A stretch of DNA of 64,000 nucleotides from Lunularia cruciata (taxonomy: Eukaryota > Streptophyta > Marchantiopsida > Lunulariales > Lunulariaceae), in assembly GCA_948567375.1 (NCBI GenBank), contig OX419757.1, forward strand, positions 1 through 64,000. The letters are read 5' to 3'. Position numbers and translations under genes: made by a program. Below the pieces are notes generated by a model. It did no database searches, was not told the DNA's origin, and worked only from the letters and a program-made list of their open reading frames with translations. Below, one piece after another: positions 1 to 9,721 of the stretch (positions are counted from its first letter, which is position 1; each line of letters starts with the position of its first letter).

Positions 1-455
1 TCTAGTCATCATGCAAATTCCATATATCCAAGAAGGTGAAGTTCTGGATCAATTTGTGTGAGGATTGAAGTCACAAACCAAATTAGAGGTGACCATGCGG
101 GAGCCACAAAATGTAGAAGAAGCCATGCAATTGGCTGAGCGTTTTGATTCTTTGGTTGCGACAACTTGGTCTCGACCTCGGCCTACACAAAGCCTACAAG
201 TACATTACACATGAGTGGAAGAACCGGTACCAATGGAGATTGATGCTATCCAACGGAGACCACTTGGTACACTAGATAGAGAAAGATTGCAACAAAATGG
301 AGGTTGCTTTGATTGTCACCAAGTTGGACATTGCATTGCCGAATGTCCACTTAGGAAGAGCGACCTCGACAACTTGCCCAGATGGAGTTTGTGGAACAGA
401 ATGATCAGGGAAACAAAAAATCCCGATAGGAGATATCAAGCCGCCTATTGGGAGC
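1..455 (+). pseudogene. Ty3/gypsy (element A) gag remnant with zinc knuckle
   Basis: This is the C-terminal half of a retrotransposon capsid/nucleocapsid (Gag) protein, which packages element RNA. The frame entering the window at base 2 reads through a typical gag C-terminal segment (GLK, then AMQLAERFDSL) and, after two in-frame stops near 59-61 and 212-214, reaches a CX2CX4HX4C zinc knuckle (CFDCHQVGHCIAEC) at about 305-346. The 5' part of the element lies outside the window. The in-frame stops show that the copy is dead. Protease, RT and integrase of the same element follow on the same strand. Confidence 0.85.
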
Positions 456-935
456 TTGTTTAGTTTCAATGGGATTGAAGGCTCGACCTATGCAAGTTTG
501 CTTCACTTGCAAGGTATGATATTTAATCAGGGTTGTAGGATTTTGGTTGATTTTGGAAGTTCAAAGAATTGCATGTGTATGCAAGTAGCAAAAGAACTGG
601 GTATTCCTATCAAGCCAGTGTTTGGAAGTAGTTTGATGATGGCAGATGATAGAAAGGGTTTTGCATTATGCACCTCACATCCTATTACCTTCAAGATTGG
701 GAAGGAGTAATTGGAGTGTATGAGGTTTGTAGTGGTACCTCTACACTATGATATCATTTTGGGTCTACCTTGGCTTGAACGTCATAAGGTTCAATTCGAT
801 TGGACCCGACAACAAATTCAAGTACAACACCAAGGTAGGAATTTCCAATTAGGTTGTCTAGCACCTTTGAGTAAGACACCTAAGAATAGTCAGTCCCAAG
901 ATAGGAAGCTTGTTGAGAAGGTAGCCATAGAGTGA
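456..935 (+). pseudogene. Ty3/gypsy (element A) aspartic protease, degenerate
   Basis: This is a retropepsin-like domain that would cleave the Gag-Pol polyprotein. It reads ILVDFGSSKNCM at 540-575, where DSGA is expected, so the catalytic D is present but the following S is F. The downstream ILGLPWL motif (about 753-773) and the HKVQFDW segment are typical of gypsy proteases. An in-frame TAA at 708-710 splits it, and the frame is otherwise continuous with the next part. The family is clear and the copy is inactive. Confidence 0.85.
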
Positions 936-1070
936 ATCTGGAGGGGAAATGAGTCCCAAGATGGGAAGTTTGCCAAGAAGGCAACCATGGAGCAAGCTTG
1001 GAAGAGAGATGAGTCCATGGAAGGGAAGTTTGTTAATGAAGCATCCATAGAGCAAGCTTTGGAGGAAGAT
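891..1070 (+). repeat. Three 60-bp tandem repeats in the protease-RT linker of element A
   Basis: Three head-to-tail units at 891-950, 951-1010 and 1011-1070 each encode about 20 residues of the pattern ESQDGKFAKKATMEQAWKRD. The unit length is a multiple of three, so the reading frame is kept. Units 2 and 3 are more alike than either is to unit 1, which carries an in-frame TGA. This is a low-complexity charged linker between protease and reverse transcriptase, expanded by slippage or unequal exchange. Confidence 0.85.
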
Positions 1071-1142
1071 AAGTCTGTATTCATGATGTGGATCAAGCTG
1101 ATTGCACAAGAACAATCTGAGGAGTGCCAAGAGCCTCATCAA

Positions 1143-2480
1143 GCAATGGTTGATCGGATAGTTCAAGAGTTTGTGGATGTGTTTCCGGATGATCTGCCAA
1201 AGGGATTACCCTTCGATCAAGGTTATTGCTAGGGAGTTCTCTAGTGAGTAGACCGATCTATCGACTCTCACCAAAGGAGTTGGAGGAGTTGCGAATGACA
1301 CTTACATATTTGTTGGAGAAGAATTTCATACAACATAGTACCTCTCCTTGGGGAGCACCGGTACTATTTGTTCCAAAAGGATGGAGGACTTTGTTTTGTA
1401 TTGATTACCGTAGGCTCAATAAGCAAACCGTGAAGAATGCATATCCCTTGCCTCAGATTGATGACCTGCTTGATCAAGTAAGTGGAGCATGCTACTTTTC
1501 CAAGCTAGATCTTTGTAGCGGCTATTGGCAAATTCCTATTGAAGGAGAAGATGTGCAAAAGACTACCTTTCACACAAGGTATGGGCATTTTGAGTGGAAA
1601 GTTCTACCTTTCAGACTCACTAATGCTCCAACAGTCTTCATAGATCAAATGCATCGGGTGTTGGAGGGACTATTGGATTGGTCTGTGGTGGTGTTCTTGG
1701 ATGATGTCTTAATCTATAGCAAGACAGAGGCAAAACACGTGAATCATGTGCAAGAAGTCCTAAGACGACTACAACATTGGAAATTTTACTACAAGAAGTC
1801 AAAGTGTGCCTTTTGGCAGAAGGAGGTTACCTTCTTGGGTCATAAGATCTCATAAGAGGGGATCAAGATGGAAGAAGAGAAGATCAAGGCCATTACTGAT
1901 TGGCCTACCCCGAAGGATGCTAAAAAGGTACGAGCATTCAATGGATTGGCCAGGTTTTACCGACGGTTCATCCACTATTATGCTCATGTGGCTGCACCAT
2001 TGCTTGACCTCTTGGGCAAGAACTTGAGCTTCCAGTGGACCACCAAGCATGAAGAAGCATTCCAGAAGTTAAAGCATATGGTGTCTTCAAGACCCATTTT
2101 TCAACCATATGATCCTCAACTACCTTGTGTGGTTGATTTTGATGCTTCTAACTTTGCAATTGGAGCTATGTTACAACAAGAATTTCTAGATGGACTACAT
2201 CCTATTGCCTTTGTGTCTCACCAACTAAATACAACTAAAAGAAATTACTCTGCTCGAGATCGGGAACAACTTGCAATGGTATATGCCACCAAGGTATGGA
2301 GGCATTATGTCTTGGGGAAACAAGTGATCATGCAAACTGATCACAAGCCATTTTTGCAGACCTTACACCTAGAGTACATGAAGAGTCAACATCATCGATA
2401 GGAAGAGCAACTCCAATTGTTTGACATCAAACTTGAGTACAAACCATGTCAGTTCCATGTTATTCCTGATGCTCTATCAT
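1143..2480 (+). pseudogene. Ty3/gypsy (element A) reverse transcriptase and RNase H
   Basis: RT copies element RNA into DNA and RNase H removes the RNA strand. A pre-RT segment (FVDVFPDDLPKGLP) precedes the RT fingers and palm, with KLDLCSGYWQI and the catalytic FLDDVLIYS box near 1697-1723. The thumb and connection follow (WPTPKDAKKVRAFNGLARFYRRF), then RNase H with VVDFDASNFAIGAML, SARDREQLA and TDHKPF. A stop at 1853-1855 and another at 2399-2401 interrupt one continuous frame, and a frame change lies near 1226. The domain order is standard for Ty3/gypsy. The copy is dead. Confidence 0.92.
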
Positions 2481-2491
2481 GATGACCTGAT

Positions 2492-4020
2492 TTGAACTCT
2501 CTTCCTCTCATTGTGGTAGCAATTACGATGGTGTCAATTGACCCCAAGATCCATAACAAGTTTCAGATAGCTCTACAACAAGATCCTTTCTTCAAAATGG
2601 TACATGGTTGTCTAACAATAGGTGACAAGGAGTACAACACCTTGTCCTTCAAGGAAGGCCTTCTATTCCATGCGGACCGGATCTATGTTCCAACCAAAGG
2701 TGATCTCCGACTTGTGCGCCTTCAAGAAGCCCATGATTTACCAATAGCTGGTCATATGGGGGTGGACAAGACCTTGGGTACCCTCTAACGCCAATAATGG
2801 TGGCCCAACATGACACGAGATGTTTGGGAGTTTGTCCGATTGTGTGAGAGTTGTCAATGCAATAAGGTTAGTAACCAGAAGCCGAGTGGACTCCTTCAGC
2901 CACTTCCCATTCCAACTACTCATCGGGAACATGTGGGCTTAGATCTCATCACCTCCTTGCCCAAGACACAACAAGGTCAAATAGCAATTGTGGTGTTTGT
3001 GGATAACCTTAGTAAGCAAATCCATTTGGCACCAATGGTTGATATTGTGGATGCTCCAACCTTGGTGCAACTCTACTTTGATAATGTATTCAAACATCAT
3101 GAGATGCCACGTGTACTCATCTCCGACCGTGATCCTTGCTTCATCGGAAAGTTTTGGCAAGCCCTCTTCTAGATACTTGGCACCAAGCTTGCTTTGTCCA
3201 TAGCCTATCATCCTCAAACTGATGGACAAACTGAACGTGCAAATCGCACCTTAGAAGATATGCTTTGTGCCTTCATCAACATTCACCATACCGATTGGGA
3301 TGAATGTCTTGCAGCTATGGAGTTTGCATACAACAATTCTAAACAGACAAGCACCAGATTCTCTCCTTTCTTTCTCAATTTTGGTCAAGATTTGCTTGTC
3401 TCAGATTCTCTTCTTGCTCCTCCTCCATCTCAGGTCCCTCATACTTCAACCTTCTTGACCACCATATTAGAATCTTTCCAACAAGCCAAATCTCACCTCC
3501 TTGTTGCTCAGAATTGTCAAAAACAATATGCGGACCACCATCGTCGTGATCTCACCTTTGAAGTCAGTGATAGTTATGCTATCCTCTAGTAATCTACCCC
3601 TCCCACTTGATACCCAAGTTCGTAAACTTGCCCCTAATTGGATAGGACCTTTTGATGTCACCCAAATTGTCTCTCTTGTTTCTTATCGACTTGCCTTGCC
3701 TTGTCATATGCGCATCCATCATGTCTTTCATGTTTCCAAGTTGAAACCCTTTGTTCCTAACCCCTCTTCTTTTTCCTCTTGAGTCCAACCTCCTCCTCCC
3801 CCTATCCATATCAATGATCATGAGGAGTATGAAGTTGATCACATCCTTGCACGTCGCCACATCCAACAAAGACATCGACAACATACGAAGTACAAGGTCC
3901 TTTGGAAAGGGTATTCCCTTCATGATGCCGCATGGGAACCTCTTTCTCACCTCCAAAATTCACAGACGACCATCCAGGAGTTTGAAGGTTCAATGGCAAC
4001 GAGGACGTCACCAACTAGCG
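2492..4020 (+). pseudogene. Ty3/gypsy (element A) integrase with C-terminal chromodomain
   Basis: Integrase inserts the cDNA into the genome. The HHCC zinc region spans 2740-2865 (HMGV, then CESCQCNK). The catalytic core has DLITSLP, SDRDPCF and QTERANRTLEDML as the D, D and E segments. A GPF module (PNWIGPFDVTQIV) follows at about 3635-3675. After an in-frame TGA at 3780-3782 a chromodomain is readable at 3822-3990 (EEYEVDHILARR, KYKVLWKGYS, AAWEPLSHL). The chromodomain identifies the element as a chromovirus, in which this module targets insertion to methylated-histone chromatin. Several in-frame stops inactivate it. Confidence 0.93.
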
Positions 4021-4031
4021 GTGGGGGAATA

Positions 4032-4560
4032 TGTAACAATATGGAGTTTAGCAATGTAGTTAGTAAGGCTAACAAAGTAGAGAATAAGCCAAATTAGCCT
4101 AGAATTGTCTAGAAGCATCTAAGAAGCTTCTTGGGAAGCTTCCCAACTAGTTAACTTATGCCCTAAGCAAGTAGCTTCTAGTAGGAAGCTTCTAGAAGCT
4201 TCTAACTAGCTTAGCTTGCATGCCAAGTAGACGGCTTCTAGAAGGAAAATTCTTGAGAAGTTTCTCAAGGGCCTTGAATGCTACCTATAAATACCAAAGC
4301 CAAAGCTCATGCTAGGCATTCGGAGTTTTCCCTCATTCAAGTGTCCCAATGTGAGTTTGCATTCTCTTATTTCTCTCATCAATGTTGGTCTTTTACAAAG
4401 ATTATGTACATTAAGCGTGAGAAAGTGAGACTATATCTTGTTTTTCATTTTGAAGCAAAGTTCATGAATATAGTGATGAATTCACCAAACTCGGTAAATT
4501 TGCCTATGGTGATCTATGATAGAGAGTGAGATTTGACAATGTACATTCTATTATGATGGA
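4032..4560 (+). repeat. Probable 3' LTR of element A
   Basis: The LTR starts with TGTAACAATATGGAG at 4032, directly after a polypurine tract (GTGGGGGAATA, 4021-4031) and the end of pol. A TATA box (TATAAATA) lies at 4286-4293. The same start, TATA region and following bases occur in the related element at 40920 and leftward, which supports the 5' boundary. The 3' end of the LTR is not resolved, so 4560 is an estimate. Confidence 0.6.
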
Positions 4561-4572
4561 TCTTGATATACC

Positions 4573-4773
4573 AACACTATATATATACCTCTACCTTTCA
4601 ACACTCAAGTAGAAATCCATTATGTGGTCAAACCAAAGGAGATGTTTAGGGATATTCTAGTCCACAATTTTGGTGAAGAATACTATCAAAAAGTGATAGC
4701 CTCTGAAGTTCCCATGGTAGTTCCAATAGTCCATGCTCTCTTGTGTGATCATATTAAACCTCTATTGAAGTAG
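4573..4773 (+). other. Unassigned open stretch, probably from a gypsy 5' gag region
   Basis: An open frame reads NTIYIPLPFNTQVEIHYVV, then PKEMFRDILVHNFGEEYYQK, ending at a TAG at 4771-4773. It lies just upstream of a gag-like segment on the same strand. I do not recognise a domain. It may be the start of the element C coding region or an older insertion. Confidence 0.3.
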
Positions 4774-4809
4774 GAAGGAGCAATTGAGTAGTGTTGTGTG
4801 TAGGAACCA

Positions 4810-5740
4810 TGGATATGTAGTTGCAAGAGTTGATGCAAAGAATGTTGAACGAGTTTTTGGAGATCAAGATGACCATGGAGGCACTGCAAAGTCAAGTATG
4901 TACCTTCAAGACCGATCAAGCAATGCATGAAGGAGAGTCATCCCAAAACCCAATGCCAATGAACAAAGCTCATGGAGAATCACTCATGCTAAGGACACCA
5001 ACCCTGCTCAACAATGAGGCCACATTGTTGTTACAAATGAAGAAGATCTGCAACATCAAACCTTACAAGGGATAATGTTCCATGCTAATCATGGAAAATT
5101 GGATTTCAAGAATGAATTGATACTTTTGATTGTTCACAACTTAAATGAATTGATACTTTTAATTGTTCTCAACTTAAATGAATTGATACTTTTAATTGTT
5201 CTGCCGGTGTGTTTGCATGTGGGTATTTGACTGATAAAGCCCTCACATGGTATGATGCTTGTGAACAATCAATGTTGGCAAAAGGAAGGGATGTCACTTG
5301 GATGGCCATGCAAGAAGGGCTATTGAAGAACTTCCAATTGGTGGATTTGGTATAGATGGCCCGTCTATGAGGATGAGATTGAAGCAGAAAATAGTGTACA
5401 AGAATATGTGGAGGTATTATTGGATTTAGGGTTTAGGGTTACAATAATTGACATGAGGCCTATAAAAGCTCTTGACAATTTCAAACGAGGGTTGAAAGAG
5501 TCAATCCATCAAGAAGTGATGGTACAAAACCCTCACATGGTTTTTGAAGCCATTGCTTGTGCCCAAAAATAGCAAGGGCATTAGGAGGAGGTAAAAGGGT
5601 CATTTTGACTCAACATTATCGGGTGGAAATACCAAACAAATATTTGGTTGACCAATTCTTATGGAATTGGGTAATATTTGATTTAGAGAACAAGGATCAC
5701 GATGGCCCTAAGGAGAACAAGGATGAGTCAAAGAAATGAG
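4810..5740 (+). pseudogene. Ty3/gypsy (element C) gag remnant
   Basis: This is a decayed capsid gene. A coiled segment rich in M, L, E and Q (LQELMQRMLNEFLEIK) opens it. From about 5210 the frame reads GVFACGYLTDKALTWYDACE, which matches the gag core pattern of a helix followed by LTGKALTWW. Further on, VQEYVEVLLDLGFRVTIIDM and ALDNFKRGLKESIHQEV represent the C-terminal capsid helix with its FxxGL signature. Several frame changes and stops are present. It differs from the gag of element A, so it is a separate element. Confidence 0.7.
5111..5209 (+). repeat. Three 33-bp tandem repeats inside element C gag
   Basis: Units begin at 5111, 5144 and 5177 with the shared core AATGAATTGATACTTTT. Units 2 and 3 are almost identical. 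The period is a multiple of three. Confidence 0.85.
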
Positions 5741-6004
5741 ACTCAGCCCACAGCCATGACTCCCATGGACTTCTGGGCCCTTGGCCTCCATACAAGCAAT
5801 CTTAGAACAACATAGAGAGAAGATTGAAGAAGAGGAGGTAGAAATCACCTTGGAAAACAAAGATCACCAGTAATTGTACCTCATAGCCTTATTGGCTCAA
5901 GGGAAAAACAAAATAGCGGGGAAAGGAAAAAGACAAGGGCACAAAAATTGAGAAAGACAAGCTCATAGTTGATTGTGGTAAATAGAGTCTTAGAAGGCAA
6001 TTAG

Positions 6005-6570
6005 GTGAGAGTATTGATAGATCCTAGAGCAACACAACATTTCTTGTCTTGCTCTATTGCAATAAGGTTGGGGATGGATCTAGAGAAGGATGAGAATGAG
6101 GAAGTAGAATTACCTAATGGACAAATAGAGAAGATCAGGTCATTACCTAGAAAGGTAACACTCTTTATAGGAGAGTATCATGAGGTAATTGAGTGGCAAG
6201 TGAAATGATTAGCTTGCTATGATGCAATCTTGGGTATTCCATGGATGGAGCATTGGAGGAAGAAGGTAGTAAGGAATTGCCAATAGAAGATCATTGGAGT
6301 AAAAGAGACAGCATAGAGGTAAGAATTACCTCTATATTACATAGAAATAGGAGGATCTGTAAGACAAATAGATGTTTCATGGGCCTAATAAGAGAAGTCC
6401 AAAGCACACAACTCAATAGACAAGTTCATGAGAAATTAAGAGATGTGGTCAAGGAGTTTCAAGATGTTTTTTCAAATGACCTACCCTTAGGATTACCACC
6501 AAAAAGGAGAGTGGATTATAAAATTGAGATAATCCTTAGGAAGACACCTCCTTGTAAGGCCCCATACACA
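6005..6570 (+). pseudogene. Ty3/gypsy (element C) protease and start of RT
   Basis: The protease is visible as VLIDPRATQHFLSCSIA at 6011-6061, where DSGAT has become DPRAT. It is followed, after a stop, by AILGIPWMEHW. Downstream, FQDVFSNDLPLGLPP at about 6459-6503 and VDYKIEI are the conserved lead-in to gypsy RT. The sequence then stops abruptly at about 6570, where an unrelated PHD-encoding sequence begins on the other strand. Element C is therefore truncated by copy 1 of the DNMT-gypsy family. Confidence 0.8.
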
Positions 6571-7883
6571 TGCCATATGCCATCCTCTTGAACAACTATC
6601 ACACACTAACATAGTAATAGCTCCACCAAAAGAGCCACATAACATACACCGCAAGCCTAGACATACAAGTACCAAGCTTGGGTCCATAATACCATCAATT
6701 TTTTGGAGGTGGCATGGCACACAATTTCACACATGATCTTTTCAAACAGCACCATCACATCCTTCCAACATAAGGACTCCAGATGGAAAAATATCACACA
6801 CTCTCAAGATAGTGTGGCATGTAGAAATATCAAGTGTCATTGGAGTTGTCTGTTGTAGATATACATAGTTACTTGGATGAAATCAACAAATCAAGGGTCT
6901 ATAACCTCCTCCTCTAATGGTAACATAGCATAAGGTATCCTTGTGCTGAGCAATCGCCAAGTTCTCAAAGGCCATTGGGATCACTCTTTGAAAGATCTCT
7001 GTCTCTTGAGAACATGCGCTCATCCATACATCTGGATCATCCAAGTCCAAAACTACAATAGCATCTTGATGAATGGCTATAGGTAAATCTAGATCTTGTC
7101 CATAGAGTAGAAAGTAAGGAGAGAAGGATGCTAAGGAGGCTTGCCGGCTGAACCAAGAGCCCATGGCCAACGAAGGTAACTAGAGATCCTAATCTTCCAA
7201 TTGGCCTCTTTGCAAACCATACTTCTGCAACCCTCTCTTCATCTTTTGAAACACTCTCTCTACTAAGCCATCTGCCTCAAGGTGATCTTGGGAGGTAGTA
7301 CTATGATCAATCAAAGCCTTGTCACACAAGACCTGAAACTCCCCCAAGAACTCTATACCTTGATTAGTCAAAATGTCAATTGGTGAACCAAAATGACTAA
7401 GAACCCGATCCAAGAACAAGTAAGCCGTCCTTTCATTGGACTTGTAAGGAAGTGTCACCAACTCAATCCACTTGGAGAAGTGCTCCACCATCACCAAAAC
7501 ATACCAATGATGTCTCATAGTCAATGGCAAAGGTCCAACAAAGTCCAAACTCCAATGGTAACCCAATCCCATGATAGATAATAGGTATGATATAGGAGCA
7601 TTGAATGATGCTCTAAATTGATCACAAACCACACATCTCACAACAAACTACTGCACATCAGTCTACATACCCCGCCACCAATAATGACTCTAGAGTAAGC
7701 TATATGTATGCTTTACTCCAAAATGTCCTAGCTTCATGAGCATGACGGACCAACTATGGTCTTTGAGATGGAAGTGGTACTACTCACACTCTACTTCCTC
7801 TCGTATGCAAAGAAGGTGTCTGCCCTCCAATCTGAATTGTCTGGCTTACTGAAGAACATGGTCTCTCTCCTTGGCTCCAACTA
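6571..7883 (-). pseudogene. DNMT-gypsy copy 1 integrase and truncated PHD finger
   Basis: Reading leftward, the HHCC region lies near 7790-7620 (KLGHFGVKHTYSLL, CVVCDQ). The catalytic core is SLDFVGPLPL, LTNQGIEF and EADGLVERV; the second catalytic D has become N in this copy. The LASFSPYFLLYGQDLDL segment and the basic SH3-like tail follow. The PHD finger starts with CMLCGSFGGA, continues through CDSCSRGWHMAC and breaks off there at about 6571, so the last two zinc ligands are missing. Stops and frame breaks occur near 7180 and 7640. Confidence 0.88.
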
Positions 7884-8990
7884 GGTGTGTATCCTCTACC
7901 ACCTCCTCCTCCATGACCTAGAGCTCCTCTACCACCTACCATAGCAACCCTACCACTTTGTAACTACAGGTGTAGGTCAAAGCACCGGTCACTAGTATGA
8001 CCAAATCTATGGCAATGCTCAAACTATCTCTCTATTGGCTATGAAGCACTAGAGATATCAAGTCCGCTGCCTTGAGTGCACTCTCTCTTGTGATGAGGTC
8101 ACCACAAGTCCAACAAGCAACACTACCACTCACTAGCTACTACTGACCCAAAATGAAGGTAATGGTCTAGCTACAATAGGCACTCCACTCGCTCCATAGG
8201 ATCTAGGCTGTCCACCCTATCCTCAAAAACCAACATGGCATGGTGCACTCTAAGGCACTCTGGAAGAAGTAACAACTATGGATGAGGTCTCCCTACCAAA
8301 TCCAAATGTCACCACTCCCTCCTCCACCATGTTGAGCTCAATGCGCTCAGCCAAACCAAAGACCACTACCCAAAGTAGGTGAAGTAGCCTATAGCAACGT
8401 AGTATCATGAACTCTACATTGCAACTCCCTATCCAATATGCCATACCAAAACTAGACTGCTTGGGCCTTAGTGACTCCTTGAGTAAAACTGATCAGCCAT
8501 CTCATGTGAGTGTATACCTTACGTAGGCTCTCTCCAGCCTTTTGTTGGAACTCTTGCAAGCTCCTTAGCTTGTCAATCCGCACTCCAAATGCTAAAACAA
8601 CCTTTCCATACCATGAAAGGCATGAACAAAGTCGGGTTTCGCATCTAATGTAGATCACACCAACTATCAAACTTCTAGATGAAGTCATCCAACGCAATGT
8701 TACCCATTTTACTAGAGTAATGCTTGGGGCCTTTGGAGGCCCCATAAATCTTGTCCATATCCCTCAACAACGGCGCGGGCACACCAAGTGGACTCTTAAC
8801 TGGATCAGCTCCTATGTCAAACTCCAACTCAAAGTTGATCTCCTCTCTCATTGGGACTTGAGATACAAGTTGATACCAAGTGCAACTCATGGTAAACCCA
8901 TTGTGTACTATACTACTATCTCCTCCAAAATTCCCAAAGAACTCCATCGTGACAAAGTAACCAAGAATTGCAACAACAATAACCAAAATC
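7884..8990 (-). pseudogene. DNMT-gypsy copy 1 gag
   Basis: This reverse-strand gag remnant is collinear with the gag of copy 4 but is longer at its N-terminus. It has SPLGVPAPLLRDMDKIYGAS, then LRSLQEFQQKAGES and LISFTQGVT, and degenerate zinc knuckles near 8110-7980. The extra N-terminal stretch (about 8990-8620), also found in copy 5 near 58790-58950, shows what copy 4 has lost. Stops and shifts are frequent. Confidence 0.75.
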
Positions 8991-9721
8991 TACTCTAAAC
9001 TAGCTAGCCTCATGCTAGCAAGCTGGCTTGCTGGCCCTTTCGGTCTCCTCTTGAACTCAAAATCACAACCATTGCTCAAAAATTGCTTCTCTTTGCTCAA
9101 AATTTGGCCAGCACTTCCACACATCGTCTGCCTCATTGCTAAATCTGCATCAATCAGAATAACTTCTGCACACTAGGGAGAACTTGAACTCTGATTGAGC
9201 TACCAGTGATCATTGAGTCTTGGAGATACCACCAACACTCTCAATTTCCCCTTGACCTCACTTCTCTTGATGTAATTAGTTTGTTTACTCAACTCAACTC
9301 ATACTCAATCAAATCAATACTTGATCTATCACTCAATAAACTACAAACAATTGGGCACTGATTACAGTCAAGCCACACCCACTCTAGCTAAGAGAATCTA
9401 GGTGATACTTGCCGGCCTCTATCCACCATAGCTAGGAACTCGAAAGCTCAACATTAGAGAAGTGAGCTCTCTGAAGCTGCACTTCAAAAGTATACCCCTA
9501 GACTTGAGCTAGGTCTCAAACCCTAACGGTCCCATTGATGGCACACCCGATGGTCCTTATAGTGCAAGTGATAGTGGGCCCCACTATGTAGTCAGTACCC
9601 CAAACACAAAATCTGTCCGTCAACAAGTAGTCTATGAGTAACTACCAAAATACTCCTAACTACCAACACTACTACTCCAGAGTCCAAGCAATCTAGGTGC
9701 GATGCTACAAATGGCGTGACA
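8991..9721 (-). other. DNMT-gypsy copy 1 5' non-coding region
   Basis: Bases 9721 to about 9265 are the 5' terminal block (called block A here), starting TGTCACGCCATTTGTAG and ending at the conserved TTACATCA region. Bases 9262-8991 are leader sequence not found in copy 4. No tRNA primer-binding site of the usual TGG-start form directly follows block A. A segment resembling TGGTAGCTCAATCAGAG near 9210-9190 could be a decayed one, but this is weak. Confidence 0.6.

Larger units (their letters stand above)
6571..9721 (-). mobile_element. DNMT-gypsy family copy 1, internally deleted
   Basis: A reverse-strand copy runs from its 5' terminus (TGTCACGCC at 9721-9713) through gag, then jumps from gag to the integrase N-terminus at about 7883, and ends inside the PHD finger at about 6571. 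The missing middle holds protease, methyltransferase, RT and RNase H, judging from the best copy at 45245-52700. The 5' end coincides exactly with the 5' end of copy 4. The 3' end is truncated. Confidence 0.85.

Noticed and set aside
5425-5441. Two TTTAGGG units, plant telomere-like
   Set aside because: Only two units within a gag remnant; far too short to be an interstitial telomere.
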